This document shows positions 23,999 to 36,848 of a stretch of DNA of 64,000 nucleotides, in pieces. Position 1 is the stretch's first letter, and each line of letters begins with the position of its first letter. A program made the position numbers and the translations under genes. This DNA is from Pyxicephalus adspersus (lineage: Eukaryota > Chordata > Amphibia > Anura > Pyxicephalidae): NCBI RefSeq assembly GCF_032062135.1, contig NC_092859.1, positions 90,415,483 to 90,479,482 of the forward strand, read 5' to 3'. The notes below the pieces were generated by a model. That model ran no database searches and was not told the DNA's origin. It saw only the letters and a program-made list of their open reading frames with translations.

Positions 23999-24590
23999 TC
24001 TTTTGCAAAAGGTTGGCAATTACATTATTTATATGTATTCTAAGCTATCCAGGCTGTGGTTAGTTAACACAGCAAGTTCAGGTTCAGGTAATGGTACTTA
24101 TAGAAACTGTGAAGAAAGGATCAATTTCAAAAAAGCAACTAGTAAAACTAGTATTAGTAACTTCAGCCACAAATTTGATGATGGTGGTATACATTGTCAG
24201 GCTTAAAATTAAATGAGGTAAAATTGGTATGGCCAATGGCATCTCTAATGGGATCTAAGGGAAATAAAGACAGATGCAGATCCCTTTTTTACTTTTCCTT
24301 ACGGTTTTATAATGATAGTCTCCAAACCCCTAATGTGGGCTATAAATTCAGACTGCAAATTTATCATCAGATTCACCCTAGGGTATTTCCAAGCCTTATT
24401 TGTCATGCTTGTCTAGACCCCCATTATCAGAGCCTGAATCAAATTTTTCTTTATGAGGTGAACTGTTTAGAGATATATTCTGCCCACCTACCACCCTTCC
24501 AACACATTTTTGTATGATCTATGACTGTTCAGTCAGCTTGGGTCTCTCCCTGAAATCTGTGAAAATGATTACATTGACCATATTCTATCA
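23999..24590. other. Intergenic, nothing recognised
   Basis: A 107-codon open frame at 24194-24517 shows no motif or family resemblance and is most likely chance. Confidence 0.4.
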
Positions 24591-24593
24591 AAG

Positions 24594-25110
24594 TGCTGCA
24601 GATCTGAATGGTGGATCCTCTGTGTCACTAGCCTAGTTGGCAAAGACGTGCATGGGGCGCAGAGTCTAAGCAACTTCCTGGTTTTTGTCAGAGCCTCCAG
24701 AGGTGAGGATTTTACGCTGCGGGCAGTAGCCAGGTTGCACTTCCTGTGCACACAGATGCTGGTGGTTGCTGACAGATAGAAGCAACCATGGTGCAGGAAT
24801 GTGAGACAGAAGCATGGTCAGACAAGCCAGAGGTCAAACCAAGCGGCAAACAGGAGCAATCGAGGGCAAGCCCGAGTCTGTACACAGGAGAAACAGCAGT
24901 AGGAAACACAGATAGGAACTGGAGCCTGGGAACAGAGCCAAAGAAACTCCTTGTTCAGGCACATTCCTAATGCCAGTCACTTCCTTATATAGGGAACATC
25001 ATGTGATGACTGGAGACCCTGTGACCTGCAGGCACCACCAGGGGAAGTACTGGGGAAGAGGCGGCTCAGATGGTGTTCACCTCTCCACCAGTAGGTGGAG
25101 TGCGTTTTTC
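24594..25110 (+). repeat. Interspersed repeat distantly related to the 27-kb LTR-like family
   Basis: 'ggcgcagagtctaagcaact' and the following 'cagagcctccagaggtgagg' parallel the 27110-27190 region of the LTR-like family. The purine-rich 'caggag…aggaaacaca' composition downstream is also shared. This region is more GC-rich than its surroundings. Boundaries are approximate. Confidence 0.55.
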
Positions 25111-26935
25111 TGAAAACTCCAGTTCTCTGAGTTAAAGGGGCAGCTGATATAGAGTCACATGATCTGGATCAGTAAAAAAGCCTGTGAATGGGATTCCTGA
25201 GTAGAGTTGTTCCTTGCATCATGGGATTGCAAGGTGAGTGAAGCAGAAGAGGACTCAGATTCCTTGGTCCTGCAGGGATCTGTGACATACTCTATGGGCT
25301 TTCACAGCACCATAAATCAATGGGAATACTTATTAATATTAAATAAAAGCATATTTTAGTTAAATTGCTAGAAACACATAGTACTTATCATAAATGCTGG
25401 ACATGCATAATGTGCATTTTAGTCTCCTTAATATTTAACGCATTTCACAGAGTATGCTTCCTCAGGAACAGTGAGACTGGCATGTCCAATTTTATATCAT
25501 ATGTTTTCTATCTTGATTATGGTAAAATCACTGGTTGCCATTTAAACCCATAGGTGGTGGATAGAAGAGTAAACAATACAAGAAAGCTTTATTAGTTTCC
25601 TCATTCTGCTTTCACCATAAAAGTACAAATTTATACACTTTATAAATTACACAAGCTGCTATTTGGCAATCAGTATAATAGGAATGATTTTGCAGCTGTG
25701 TTTGTAATTGTGATTTAGTCACTTCAAATTGAGATTCCTTTAATCATGTGGAGCCTCTGTGATGTTTTCCACATCTCCAAGGGAGAAATACATTTTGAAA
25801 CATTTTTTTGTATGAGTTTGTTTATATTTATTTATTGTGCTCAGAACTAATATAAATTTCCTTTTTTCATTTTTAGGATTAACCTGCCTTGAGCTGCTTT
25901 TTCTTTCACACATACTTCTATGGAGCAGTTCAGATACAAACAAATCTTGAGGTCCCTAGACTCTTCCTCCTTTCTACACCAGTCCGCTCTGTGTTGGCAC
26001 ATTTTGTACAGTTTTAATCAGAGAGAAGGAAACAATCTGAAAGGAAACAGCTTCTTCTGTGCTCTCTTTAAAAAAAATCATACTTCCTTATAAATCTAGT
26101 TATGTCTGTACTCTAATGTATTTTAATGTTTGTTTATAAAATTGGAAAGTATAATAATAGTAAAAGAATATAAAACATCAGGTAAAACGTCATTCATCTG
26201 AAACCTTTATATCCTCATTAAATGCTATGCCATATGAATGCCATTAAATAACCTAGTTTTAGGAAACATATCAGTCCAAAGAACGTGTTTCTTAAGTGAT
26301 ACAGCATATAAAACTAATATACAAGCCTTGAAGAATTACTATTGGCTGGCTATTTTAACTAGATATGATAATGGGGCCAAGAGTTTCCAAAACAATCAAG
26401 CAGTGTCTTTTTTTTTATAAAGTAGTGAATAATTTACTTGCTCCAATGCCTGGCCTGGCACACGTTAGTTGCATATGGTAAATGTATTTTGAATAACTTG
26501 CCATCCATATTAGGTAAGTATAAGCTGTTTATTGGAGGGCAGACAGAGCATGGCTGGGCATAGAACCATGCAAAATCACTGGATAAGGTACAGTCCGAAG
26601 GTGCCAAATAATGCAGCTTTGTGCTAAAAGTAGAGGCAGGACTGCTGAGTTCTTGGATACCTGTCAGGGTTATGACAAGACTAGTACTGAGTAAATGTGA
26701 ATAAACTGTAGGAATCAAATTAAACTAATGAGTCGTAAGGGAGAGCAAAAATGTGAGCAGCTTCTAGAAATGGTGTAAGAAGGTTTCTTTAGTTAAATGT
26801 ACTAATTTAACAGTTGGTTTGCAGTTTACTAATGACACATTCCTGTCACATACAAAAAAAGGTATAAAGCCATGGTATCCTCCATTACAAAATTACAAAA
26901 TAAAAAGAGAATTTCAGAAGCAATAGCTATAATAC

Positions 26936-26938
<3 letters not shown>
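25111..26938. other. Intergenic, nothing recognised
   Basis: No supported gene. Chance frames such as 26434-26718 (minus) carry no motif. Confidence 0.4.

Positions 26939-26966
<28 letters not shown>
26939..26966. repeat. (AT)n microsatellite
   Basis: 28 bp of alternating AT, followed 75 bp later by an LTR-like repeat. Confidence 0.95.
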
Positions 26967-26969
<3 letters not shown>

Positions 26970-27041
26970 GCACAGGTAACTTCTGGAGGCTTGGAGACCT
27001 GGAAATTAAACTCACTTTCTGTAGGGTTTAATCCTGGTTCC

Positions 27042-27791
27042 TGTCATGCACAGAGAGACAGGACCACTAGGGGGCCCTATGGCTTGCACCGAGGTGGTGT
27101 GAGCCCTGAGAAGGGCCAAGGCGCAGAGTCTAAACAGTAACCAGGTCTTCTCCAGAGCTTCTGATGGTGAGGATGTTGCGCCGCTGGTTACTGCCACATT
27201 ACGGTCCTTGGGCACACCAAACCCTGGTACCAAATCACAAAGCAGAAGGATAGTCGAGGAAGGCCGCAGTCAAGGCAGGCAGCAAGCAGGAGAGGTCAGG
27301 TCACACGCCAGGGGTCAATTGCCAGGAATCTAGGAGACAGACACCAGTGACATGGGCCATTGTGGGCACAGGGAACACAGGTGACACTGGAAGCAACAGG
27401 AGGCACAGGTGAATCAGGGATATCCACAGACAGACAGGAACAGACTGGACTGGAACAGCACAGGGAAGTTGGCAGGGAACCAACAGACTGGACAACTAGG
27501 GGTTAACGCAGGAGCTGGACTGACAAAACACTGAATTAAACACCAGGTGAACAGGGAACTAGCTCAACAGAACTAGGGGGTCAGCACAATGGAGACACGT
27601 TGCATGAACACAGAGTGCAGTGTGTGAGCTAGCTAAATAGCCAGGGACGAATAAGAGGCTATTTTCAGATTGGCCAGCGGATTGAACTAAAGTGATAAAG
27701 CTTGGAATCAGAGGCACGCCCAGAATCAGAACTGCCCACATAGGCAGGAGAGAGATGCCTGTGCTTTAGCGAGGAAGAGATAAGTGTGACA
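27042..27791 (+). mobile_element. LTR-like interspersed repeat, full-length copy (possible solo LTR)
   Basis: A GC-richer 750-bp block that starts TGTCATGCAC and ends GTGTGACA, so the ends are TG…CA with TGTCA/TGACA inverted. Flanks 'gttcc' (27037-27041) and 'attcc' (27792-27796) differ by one base and may be a 5-bp target duplication. Partial relatives lie at 43281-44044 (minus), 46330-46712 and 59046-59632. No internal retrotransposon genes are attached. An LTR fits, but no PBS, PPT or gag/pol is available to prove it. Confidence 0.6.
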
Positions 27792-27796
27792 ATTCC

Positions 27797-29250
27797 TACC
27801 TGTTATCATATAACTTTTGAAAATATTCATTTAAAAGAATTACCTATAGTTATAAGGAAGGTTTATTTGTACTGTGTAAACAATATAGCTTTTGATGTGG
27901 AAAAGTTCAGAATGGGGAAAGGAAAACACCAGATTTTAATTACATCTGGGGCTCCATTACAGAAAATTCTTTTCACATCCTGTTCTTGCAACAACCTTTC
28001 AGCAGGCAAGAAGTGCAGGAAAATCTGCAACAGAGAGATAAACAACAATAAAAGTTGATAGTGGTTCTAACATTTCCCTTTACCTTACATTAAAAAATAA
28101 TAAAATAATTCTGTGTTGCTGTTGGAGAGTTTTTTCACTTTCTGTAATAATGAGAACACATACCCGACACTAAGTGAAGGTGTTTTTCCACCAGAGTTCT
28201 AATCTCTTCTCATTATATCTCATACTAAAAAAACATGTTTTTGGTTTTATATATATAACATATTTTTGGGTATATATACAGTGTAATAAAAAAAAATCTA
28301 AGGTAAATAAGCAAGGTTTTATGGTTATGATACTAGCTGCGCAATGACATCTGTCTCTATGCCAGGAGTCTACAACCGTTAAGAGTAAAGAATCAAATCC
28401 ATCCTAATTAAAATTTAAATAATTATTTTGTGAACTGTAAACTTTTTATTTCTTTCCAGATTTAATTTAAAATGCATGAAGCAACTTGTGCAATTATTGC
28501 TTATTTTTCACTTGAGTTAGTGCACATAAATTGCATTTGTAAGATTTAGTTTTAATCAAAACAAAAGGTTCTACTTGAGTACTAAATCGATTCTCCTGTT
28601 TATATTACATAAAGTATCCACAAAATAGTGAATGTTAAAAGGATATTATTTAGAAGAAAATCCCTGATGGGAATAGAGAATAGCTATGGGCAAATCAAAG
28701 AAAATAATATGGCTCACATTTTCAAAGCCCATGAACATTGTACTGTCCCCAACATTCTCTGAGAAATAGATTTGGTGTAGTCAATGGGAACATAACCCAG
28801 GTTATATTTTATTTGGCCCCCTGCCAATTTTTTTAAATTTATTGACAAATCCCCTTATGTAAAATCTACTTTGAGATGGTCTTATCTGGTATACTTGTTA
28901 CAGTTTTATCCAGGTAATCTGTTGTATTTGGGTGTTGATTATAGATCATTATTATTTTATTGGGGGTGGGCTAGGATGCCCATGGGAGCATCACAACTAG
29001 CACGTCAGCAGTGACAGATGATTACAGGTCTGCTTAACCAATATTTTTTGTCAGGAGTGAGTCCTTGGAGAGTTGGTAGAAGATTGGTTGTATGTTTAAG
29101 AAAGAATGAAAGATTTCTGACACATTTCTGCAGTTGATAATCATTGATTCTCAGTAGTGAAATTATTACTGGAATTAATACTAATAAAATATATAATGTA
29201 ATGTAAAATAAAAGTTTTAAAACACCATCATTATCATCCCAATAGTCCTA
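27797..29250. other. Intergenic, nothing recognised
   Basis: AT-rich sequence with short simple tracts (for example 'ttttatatatataacat' near 28239) and no supported gene. Confidence 0.4.
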
Positions 29251-29264
29251 TTTTGATATAAATT

Positions 29265-29680
29265 TCCATGGCTGATCTATTCATCCTGGCTGACCTCCCT
29301 ATCATAAGTGACCTTTTAGTCCTTGCTGTACCTGCCTCCATTCTGGCTGTGACCACCTCCATCATGGGTAATTTTTTCATCTTAGCTTTGAAACCCCCAT
29401 CATGGCTAGCCCCAATATCCTGACTCCATTCTGGGTGATCTCTCCATGCTGATTAGCTGCCCCATCTGAGCAGTGATATACTGCATCTACAGTGTTACCT
29501 CCTCCATCCTGGCTGTGACCTCCTACCTTTTGGCTGACCCCTCTATTATACCTATCACTCCTCTGTCATTGCTAATACACCTCGATTCATTCTGACTGAT
29601 TCCTTCATCCAGAAGAGTGGGCAGGGGTACCTTCTGTTGCACTGGTAACATCCTGGTTGACATTTCCATCCTGGTTGTTG
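29265..29680. repeat. Highly diverged minisatellite, ~30-bp unit
   Basis: Repeated variants of 'ctccatcctggctgtgacc' across 400 bp, such as 'tccattctggctgtgacc', 'ccccatcatggctagccc' and 'ctccatcctggctgtgac'. It is pyrimidine-biased on this strand and strongly diverged, so probably old. Confidence 0.8.
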
Positions 29681-31027
29681 TTCATAAAATTTTCCCATTA
29701 GTGAGATTATCTGCATGTCAATATTATATGCCTATTGTTGGTAATATTCTGCCTAATATTGGTAATATCTATGTTTCATGCTTACTGGAAACACACACCT
29801 AAACTTACGCATCCTAAATACAGTTGGTATCACCCCTACCTTTTTCTTGAATGCCTCCAGAACTAGATATTTTAATGGATGTTGTCATTGGTGGGACACC
29901 AACATTTCTTGATGTTCCCTACAGCACAACAAATCTTTACTATGATCAAATTCATTTTAGAATGCCAAAACAGATCCATTTGTACACCTATAGCATGTAA
30001 AAATAGATTTAATATTGCTAAATGTAAGCATAACAACATGAATTGGCGCTCTTTTTATTTCTGCTTGGAGTTCAGCTTTAATGCAGTTTATGGAAAACTA
30101 AAAATATCCTTTACTATTTGCAATTCATGTTCTGCCTGGTATTATTGAGCATGCTATTTCATTGTTCTAGGTTACATCAGTGTCATGTAAATAAGTCTGC
30201 ATGTATTTCTATAGAATAAGAACAGACAGATGGGATGCATATTACAAGCTCCACAAGCCTTCCTCTTTCATATAGAGGAGAATGGAAGGTCAGGTGTTCA
30301 TGATTAAAACACACATGTGGAAACAAAAGAAAAGGCTTCTGCAATTCCGCAATTTCTACCAACTTTGATTATTTCTACTAGAAGTGAACACTGTGAGTGT
30401 GGTTTTAATTTTACCTTTTCATTTTCCTATTTTTCTTATTTTATCATGTTTTTTCCTATAGTAGTTCAGCATATAGATTTGGTTTAACAGTTTCTGAATA
30501 CTATGGGGAATCAAGGAAGTTGTAGAAATTATATTTACAGTTAAATATTTATTGTTCAGAACATGCCTATACCACTAAGTTTCCAAATTTGCAAATACAT
30601 AGATATAATAATCCCTTAGTAGCAGGTGTCTATATATTTGCAATATCAACTCAATAGGAATACTCCATGTGTACTCTATACGTTATGTGCTTAAATCTCC
30701 CTACATTACATTTACATCGCTCTGTGTAACATTTAACTAATGACAAAATCGATAATTCCACTTTCTCAAACCCATAAAGTTTTTTTTTACATTTACACAT
30801 ATTGTTCCTAAAGAAATGATATAAACATTTTTCCCCTCTTAATTTTGTGCAGAGCTACCTCCATTATTCAAAGATACAAATGGATAGAGAGATGAAAGAA
30901 AGAGGTTCAGGCTGAAAGAGAATAGTTTGAATTGTAATGATATATTGATACACTTTAGATTCATACATAATTAAAATACATACATTGCTTATAATATACC
31001 CAGTCTGGTTGTAGTCACAAGACTGGG
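29681..31027. other. Intergenic, nothing recognised
   Basis: No supported gene or repeat. Confidence 0.4.
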
Positions 31028-31520
31028 ATATGTGTGCTAGACAAGTGTATTCTAACCACTTTGGTTATCAAACCGTATTAGTCAAAGTGAACCCGAAGCG
31101 TTTTGCCACGCTTTTTCAGGGGTATGATGGCATAGGGACTGCACGTATTTAGGTGACGGATAATGATAATCACGATAATGACACTAGTGTAAAGAGGTAG
31201 ATGAAATATATTCGGCAGTAAATTGAGGGCACTTGGATAAAATTTCAGGTAATTAAGCGTTTAGGCCAATTTAACCAAATAGATGTTGAGACAGAGAGAA
31301 TTTATACAACCATCCATGTTCAATGAAATAGGATTGTGGATACGCAGCAGTACTCCAAGACCTGTAAAGGAGTCTGAGTTCCTCTGTATGGGGTTTAGAA
31401 ATAGCCTGGCCCGCTCGCGTGTGCTGAGAAAAAATTCCAGTACCATCGAGGGACTAATACGGTTTTACAACCAACGCGATTACAGCACAGTATTAGAATA
31501 CACTTGTCTAGCACACATAT
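31028..31520. mobile_element. MITE with 28-bp perfect terminal inverted repeats
   Basis: 31028-31055 is the exact reverse complement of 31493-31520 (outer part 'atatgtgtgctagacaag'). A second perfect 14-bp pair lies further in: 'aaaccgtattagtc' at 31070-31083 and its complement at 31452-31465. If the element proper starts at TGTGTGC, it is flanked by TA on both sides, as for Tc1/mariner-type elements. The interior carries CpG-rich words ('gaacccgaagcgttttgcc') unlike the neighbourhood. The open frame inside (31283-31528) has no motif. Confidence 0.9.
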
Positions 31521-31568
31521 TTTTTTAACTAAATGTTAATATAATTTTTGTTAAATGCATGACACAGT

Positions 31569-31730
31569 GGGCCTGATTTATTAAAGCTCAACAAGGCTTT
31601 AGAAGATACACTATGATCAGTAAACCTCAGAGATCCAGCAAACCTGGAATGGATTTCTTAAAACAAATTTGCTATTTGTTAGCAAATGTTTCAATCCTAG
31701 ACTAGATCCATTCCAGAGCTTTATTAAAAC
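31569..31730. repeat. Palindromic MITE-like element, family A
   Basis: Starts 'gggcctgatttattaaagct', with arms around 'gatccagcaaacctggaatg' and 'gatccattccagagctttat'. It is shorter than the copy at 2531-2740 and appears to lack part of its right arm. Confidence 0.65.
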
Positions 31731-32046
31731 ACGTCGGTATTTTAAGTACAATGCAAGTTTTGCAAAAACAGTAGTAGTTGTCCCCATGGGGCTGTTTTAA
31801 ACCTCTGATTCCGTTATCGTGAAGTGAAGAAGGGTGTGTGACTCTTTAATGTAATTTACCTGTGCATGAAATGTTAAGCCCTAGCCACTAAGCTATGTTG
31901 ACATTTTTACAACAGGAACTAAGGAGTACCTAAAAACAATGTTAAAAAGAACCTGAAACTTCATCCTATTGCTGCATGTAACTATACAAAATATAGGCAA
32001 GCTTAGAAACATACATTTTTTTGTCCTTAAAAAACTAAATAAATAA

Positions 32047-32052
<6 letters not shown>

Positions 32053-32085
<33 letters not shown>
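32053..32085. repeat. (AT)n microsatellite
   Basis: About 33 bp of alternating AT within an otherwise featureless stretch (31741-32700). Confidence 0.95.
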
Positions 32086-32088
<3 letters not shown>

Positions 32089-32710
32089 GAATATATGAAA
32101 ATGAGAACATGTGTAGAAAATTTACAACATATAAATATTGAGTCCTTATTTCATGTACCATGTCCCAACTCTATAAATGTTACACTAGTAGACAAGATAA
32201 GATGGAACTTTCAAATTATTACACATTTATAAAAAGATTTTACCTTTATTGAGCTATAAAAAAATTTAATTTACAGTTACAAAATGATTAAAAGAATATG
32301 ACCATGATATTACAATTCAACTACTTCACAAACCATGTGTTGCCTTTACACGTTTTACACATTATGCTTCATCAGGAACACCTTGTATATCACTTCATTT
32401 AATATTCAAAATGGTGACAACTTTACAGTTAAGTCAGTGAGGGGAGCCATGGACATGCAGCTCAAATGGTGTAAGGAATGGATACCATGATTGTATAAGT
32501 GTGTCAGCAACTTCCCACTGGGTAAAAGAAAAACTCCTCATTGTAGTCCTAGAGACCGGCACTTGAAGAGAATAAATCTGCTATCCAGTAAACCCTCACT
32601 TAAAAATATCCCTTAATTCTACAATTTGTAGATGACATTGGGTATCTCTGAAAGATATTCTAACCTATACCATTACAAAGTCTCGTCATTCAGCAACACA
32701 GTGTGATTTA

Positions 32711-33145
32711 AGCTACGTACACACTTCCAATTATTATCGTTGGAAAACCAACGACGAACGATCCTGCACGATATCTACGAACGATCGTATAGCACCGATC
32801 CTGCACATAGAGATAACGACACGATCGTTCGTAGATATTGTACACACAATAGATACGATCGTTTGAGCGATAGAGGAACTATGTGCACGACAGGAAAGTG
32901 AACGAACGTTCGTTCATTACGCATGCTCAGACCATGGACGATCAATGAACGATCGTACACACGAACGATGTTCAACGATCGTCGTCCAATCCAATCCACC
33001 GGTCCGGTTGTTCGTTTCCAACGACTTTCCTCGTTCGTCGGCGTCGTTGGTTACTTTTTTTACGAACGATTTTTGCCCAATCGATCGTTCGTCGTTCGTT
33101 CGTCGTTCGTTTTGAACGATAAAAATTGGAAGTGTGTACGCACCT
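32711..33145. mobile_element. 435-bp CpG-rich palindromic MITE with TTA target duplication
   Basis: The ends 'agctacgtacacacttccaa' and the complement of 'ttggaagtgtgtacgcacct' match at about 20 of 22 positions. TTA lies directly outside both ends (32708-32710 and 33146-33148), the 3-bp TWA target typical of PIF/Harbinger elements. The interior is packed with 'aacgatcg', 'cgttcgt' and 'acgaacg' words in both orientations, so one strand can fold extensively. Its CpG density stands far above the surrounding DNA. A second, diverged element with the same ends lies at 39383-39710. Confidence 0.88.
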
Positions 33146-33935
33146 TTACTGTCCTACTGAAACCAGTATTGAGATGTGTTTTTTTTTTTTGTGGGCCTTT
33201 TTTATTCTTAGTGTTAAAAACAAGTTTTGTCAGTACAATGAGCACCAATCAATATCTTATCTCAGGGTGCCCCCAGTCTTTTACAAACCCAGCAATTCCC
33301 CTGGCAAAACATTAAAATTTATATTTCATTAAGTAAAAAATACTAATGGATGACTATAACGGTAAAGTCATCATGGTCATTTTTATTCCAGTTTTCTTTT
33401 TTTAAATAATATATTTACTCTTTGCTTTTACATATATCAAAAGCATATGAAAGCATTTTAAATAGAGTAACATGGCAATCAATGTTCTAACTAAGCCATT
33501 TTCCACTTTCAAGGCTCTCAATATGTAATTTAGTTCACAGGCACTTCCCTTGAGCTCTAACAATGAAAATAGCTATTTTTATATGCACCTAAAGAGAAAT
33601 GCTATTAATGTACTTATACTAACTTTATACAACCTGTTTTCTGGTTTCTGAAGTACCCTAATGCATCCAGATTGCACTAGGCAAACAGTAGGATGTATAA
33701 AGATGATTTATATTTCTGAAAACCCACACTGAAATTTTAATGTATTAATACCAGCTGAACTGAAGCAAATTACTTGGGATAAATGGGATACTAGACACAG
33801 AATATTTAGCTTTGATGTGATAATATGTTATTGGTTACAGAGTTGGCTGCACAAATTGATCCTCCTAAGTGACTTTTATGACAGGGCTATGCATACAGAT
33901 ATCTTCAGACTTGATTTAGAAATAAATCTCAACTG

Positions 33936-34212
33936 CAGTGTTTCTCATCCAGGGTTCCATGGAACCCTATAGTTCCTCAGTTCAAACTGCTCACTGTTCA
34001 ACTTATCCCTTGAACAATGAACACTTTGAACCTCTTAGGTCAGTTTATTGATACCAATAATCTTTTTGGCTACCTGTAGGAGCAGCATTTATTCCAATGA
34101 CCAGCAATGTATTGCAATGTTCTTCCCACTCACCCCCATACTAATGTACTGTGAGCTGTGAATATAGTAGTTATATAAGGAGTTCCTTAGGACCTGAAAG
34201 TTATTTACAGTG
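33936..34212 (+). mobile_element. hAT-like short element (CAGTGTTTCTCA… end)
   Basis: Starts CAGTGTTTCTCATCCAGGGT, followed by the 'tccatggaaccctatagttc' hairpin, and ends near 'gaaagttatttacagtg'. An inverted copy lies at 48109-48337. The CAGTG terminus and the 'cagggttcc…ggaaccc' foldback are typical of non-autonomous hAT relatives in vertebrates. Target duplications were not resolved. Confidence 0.6.
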
Positions 34213-34557
34213 TTTCCCCATAATCAGAAGAACATATTCTTGTTTAGTTTTGAATAAAGTACCGAAGGGCTAGAGCATGTTTTTTATCAATATCTGTTAA
34301 TCCATTTGGAGTCATAATGATAGAAAAACATGAGCATCTCTTAGCATTCTGGTAATGCAGATAATAGGGCAACAATCTTTCTCATATAAACATGATTAGC
34401 TCTAAGCTCTACCAGTAGGTGGAAGTGTTATGTTCGATATTTACACATTTACTTTTGTTGTATCATGGTTATGATGCAATTTCCTGTTTATGTGTTCTTG
34501 TTGTGATTTTTTTTTTACATTAAACACGAAGGGCTCAGCCATATTCAGCAATATACT

Positions 34558-34768
34558 GGGCCTGATTAAATAAGGCACTTCAAAGCTGGAAATGATAGAC
34601 TATGATGGGTGAACCTGGATGATCCTGGAACCCTGGAATAATTTGGGCCAGGATTTTAATTACTTTCCAAGTAATGGCAAATGCTTTTAAATGAATCCAT
34701 TGCCAGGTTCACCCTTGGTAGTCTATTTTCTCTAGTGTTGGAGAGCTTTAATAAATCAGACTCATCAT
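34558..34768. repeat. Palindromic MITE-like element, family A
   Basis: 'gggcctgattaaataaggca' at the left and 'gagctttaataaatcagact' at the right are imperfect complements. 'gatagactatgatgggtgaa' pairs with 'ttcacccttggtagtctatt'. One of the better-preserved palindromes of the family here. Confidence 0.7.
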
Positions 34769-36297
34769 TGACTCATATCTTCAGCAGCTTTCCAACAGCA
34801 ATAATAAAGCCTTATAAAGGTTAAATTCTTTTCTAACCCACTGATTTTTTCTCTGTCTCTGTCTACTTGATTCATACATTGACTAATTACAGAACCAGTA
34901 TATTTCTTATCATAGACAGGGTCTTCATTTTTGTTCCTTGCATATGTTTAACTGCTTTATAAATAGATTGTATACTGTGTTGTGGCAGACACATGCATAT
35001 ACTTCTGCCTCGGGGAGTGTCAAAGAATATTCACACACACTCATCAAGGGTACACACACAATGTCACGGTAGACATACAACATAATTAGACAACACAGCA
35101 GATACTGAGCATAAATACTTTACTTTATGACATTTGTGGAAATAGTTTTCAGTAGACTATGCTGGCCACTTAGTAGAGTTTTTACTTCTCCTCTAAACAT
35201 TGCATTACCTGTAACAAATGATGTCCACATATGGGAAATTTCCCTATAGTAGCTCTGCAAGGTAACTGCTGGGATTTAGAGAATTATATTAGCGATAATG
35301 ACTTAGTACAACCCTTACATATCATTGTTACCCACCACCACACCATATTTTACACTGAAATATTATAAAACACTACTTAGGTGACATAACTAATTATATT
35401 TGCATTTAAATAAACATTTTGAATTTCTGATCTTAGGAACATGCACACTCTGTAGTCACATTAATTTTCTTTGATAGGTTACTTACTAAAAAAGTGCTAC
35501 TGAAATGACAGTTTCAATGTAGCAACTGCAGTCATAAATGTATGAAGGTGTTTAATTGTTCTAACACAATGTTATACCATAGCCATTCAGCCTTATCAAA
35601 AAGCATTTATAGTGTGGGTAAAGAAAACTAACATTTTGCAAACCATTGCATAGCAGGATCATTACATCTCCTGTCTGAGAACTTCCTTTAGCTAGTGAGT
35701 AGTACAGAAGATTGTTAATAATCAGACTATTCCAGATAGATTCACCCAGACTTCTATGTACAACGGCTAACAGGGAAAAAGCAGAATTTGTCAGTGTGTG
35801 TAGTTATTCCTCCATAGGCCATGTCTGAAAAGGGGATCCTGGTGTATGAGAATTCTGATCAGGGTGACATACATTAGGGCATGGCATGAACCAATATAGT
35901 ATTAGAAAGACAAACAAAGGGATGAACAAGATGAAGTTATTCAGCTGGATTATCCTGGGAGGGAAAACAGGGTTCCCAAAACTAACATTGCTCCCATTGT
36001 ACTGTACAGTTAGCCTGTGTAAATGGGCCATTTTCATCTATCATCAGAGGTATGGAGGAACAACACATGGGTCATTTATGGGCGATTCTCTTAGCTGCAG
36101 ACTTCATCCCAAATTCACAGAGGCAATTTGCACACACAGATAAGATATAAGCTATTTGTACTTCTCGGTTTAGTATGAAAGGGAAACATTGTTGGCATTA
36201 CCATGCGTGTTACCAGCTTCAAGGGTTGGGCAGTGAAGTCATAGGGGAAGAACTGGGATATCGGTCCAAAACAAGAAGAGGGAACCACAGGCATTGG
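34769..36297. other. Intergenic, nothing recognised
   Basis: Overlapping short frames around 35804-36143 on both strands show no motif and are probably chance. Confidence 0.4.
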
Positions 36298-36505
36298 ACC
36301 TGTTTTTTAAAGCTCTCCAAGGCTGGAGAGGATACACTTTCATCAGTGATTCCTAGGTGATCCAGCAAACCTGCAATGGATTTCTTAAAGGCATTTGCTT
36401 TTTGTTAGCAATAGTTTTCAATCCTGGAGCAGATCTATTCCAGATTTTTTGTATAACCCAGGTTCACTGATAGAAGTTTAAAATGAACACAAATCTGGGC
36501 CCTCA
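36298..36505. repeat. Palindromic MITE-like element, family A
   Basis: Carries 'aaagctctccaaggctggag', 'aggatacactttcatcagtg' and 'ggtgatccagcaaacctg', ending near 'aaatctgggcc'. The right arm is more decayed than the left. Confidence 0.65.
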
Positions 36506-36848
36506 GCACTAGACAATTTAGGCCATATGAGTGCCTTTTTGTTGTTGTGCATTTCTTGCATGGGTCACATTAAAAACAGTGTCCATCACTTTTGTGTTAC
36601 CACTCTATTGGATTCACACTAAAGGGCAACAGTAGAGATCATTCCAAATGAAGAGGCAACAAGCATCTCCATGAGGAAGTACAGTTTAAGCTACATTGTG
36701 TGGAGCTAGAAAGGAGGCAATGTGTACAGATGTACTGTACTTAATTCATTTTAGTGGGGGTTGGGGAAAATAATAAATAGTGAGTGCTTCCCTAAATCTC
36801 TCTGTTGGGTATTTATACTTGATTACCTAAATCGCTTTTTCAAACATG

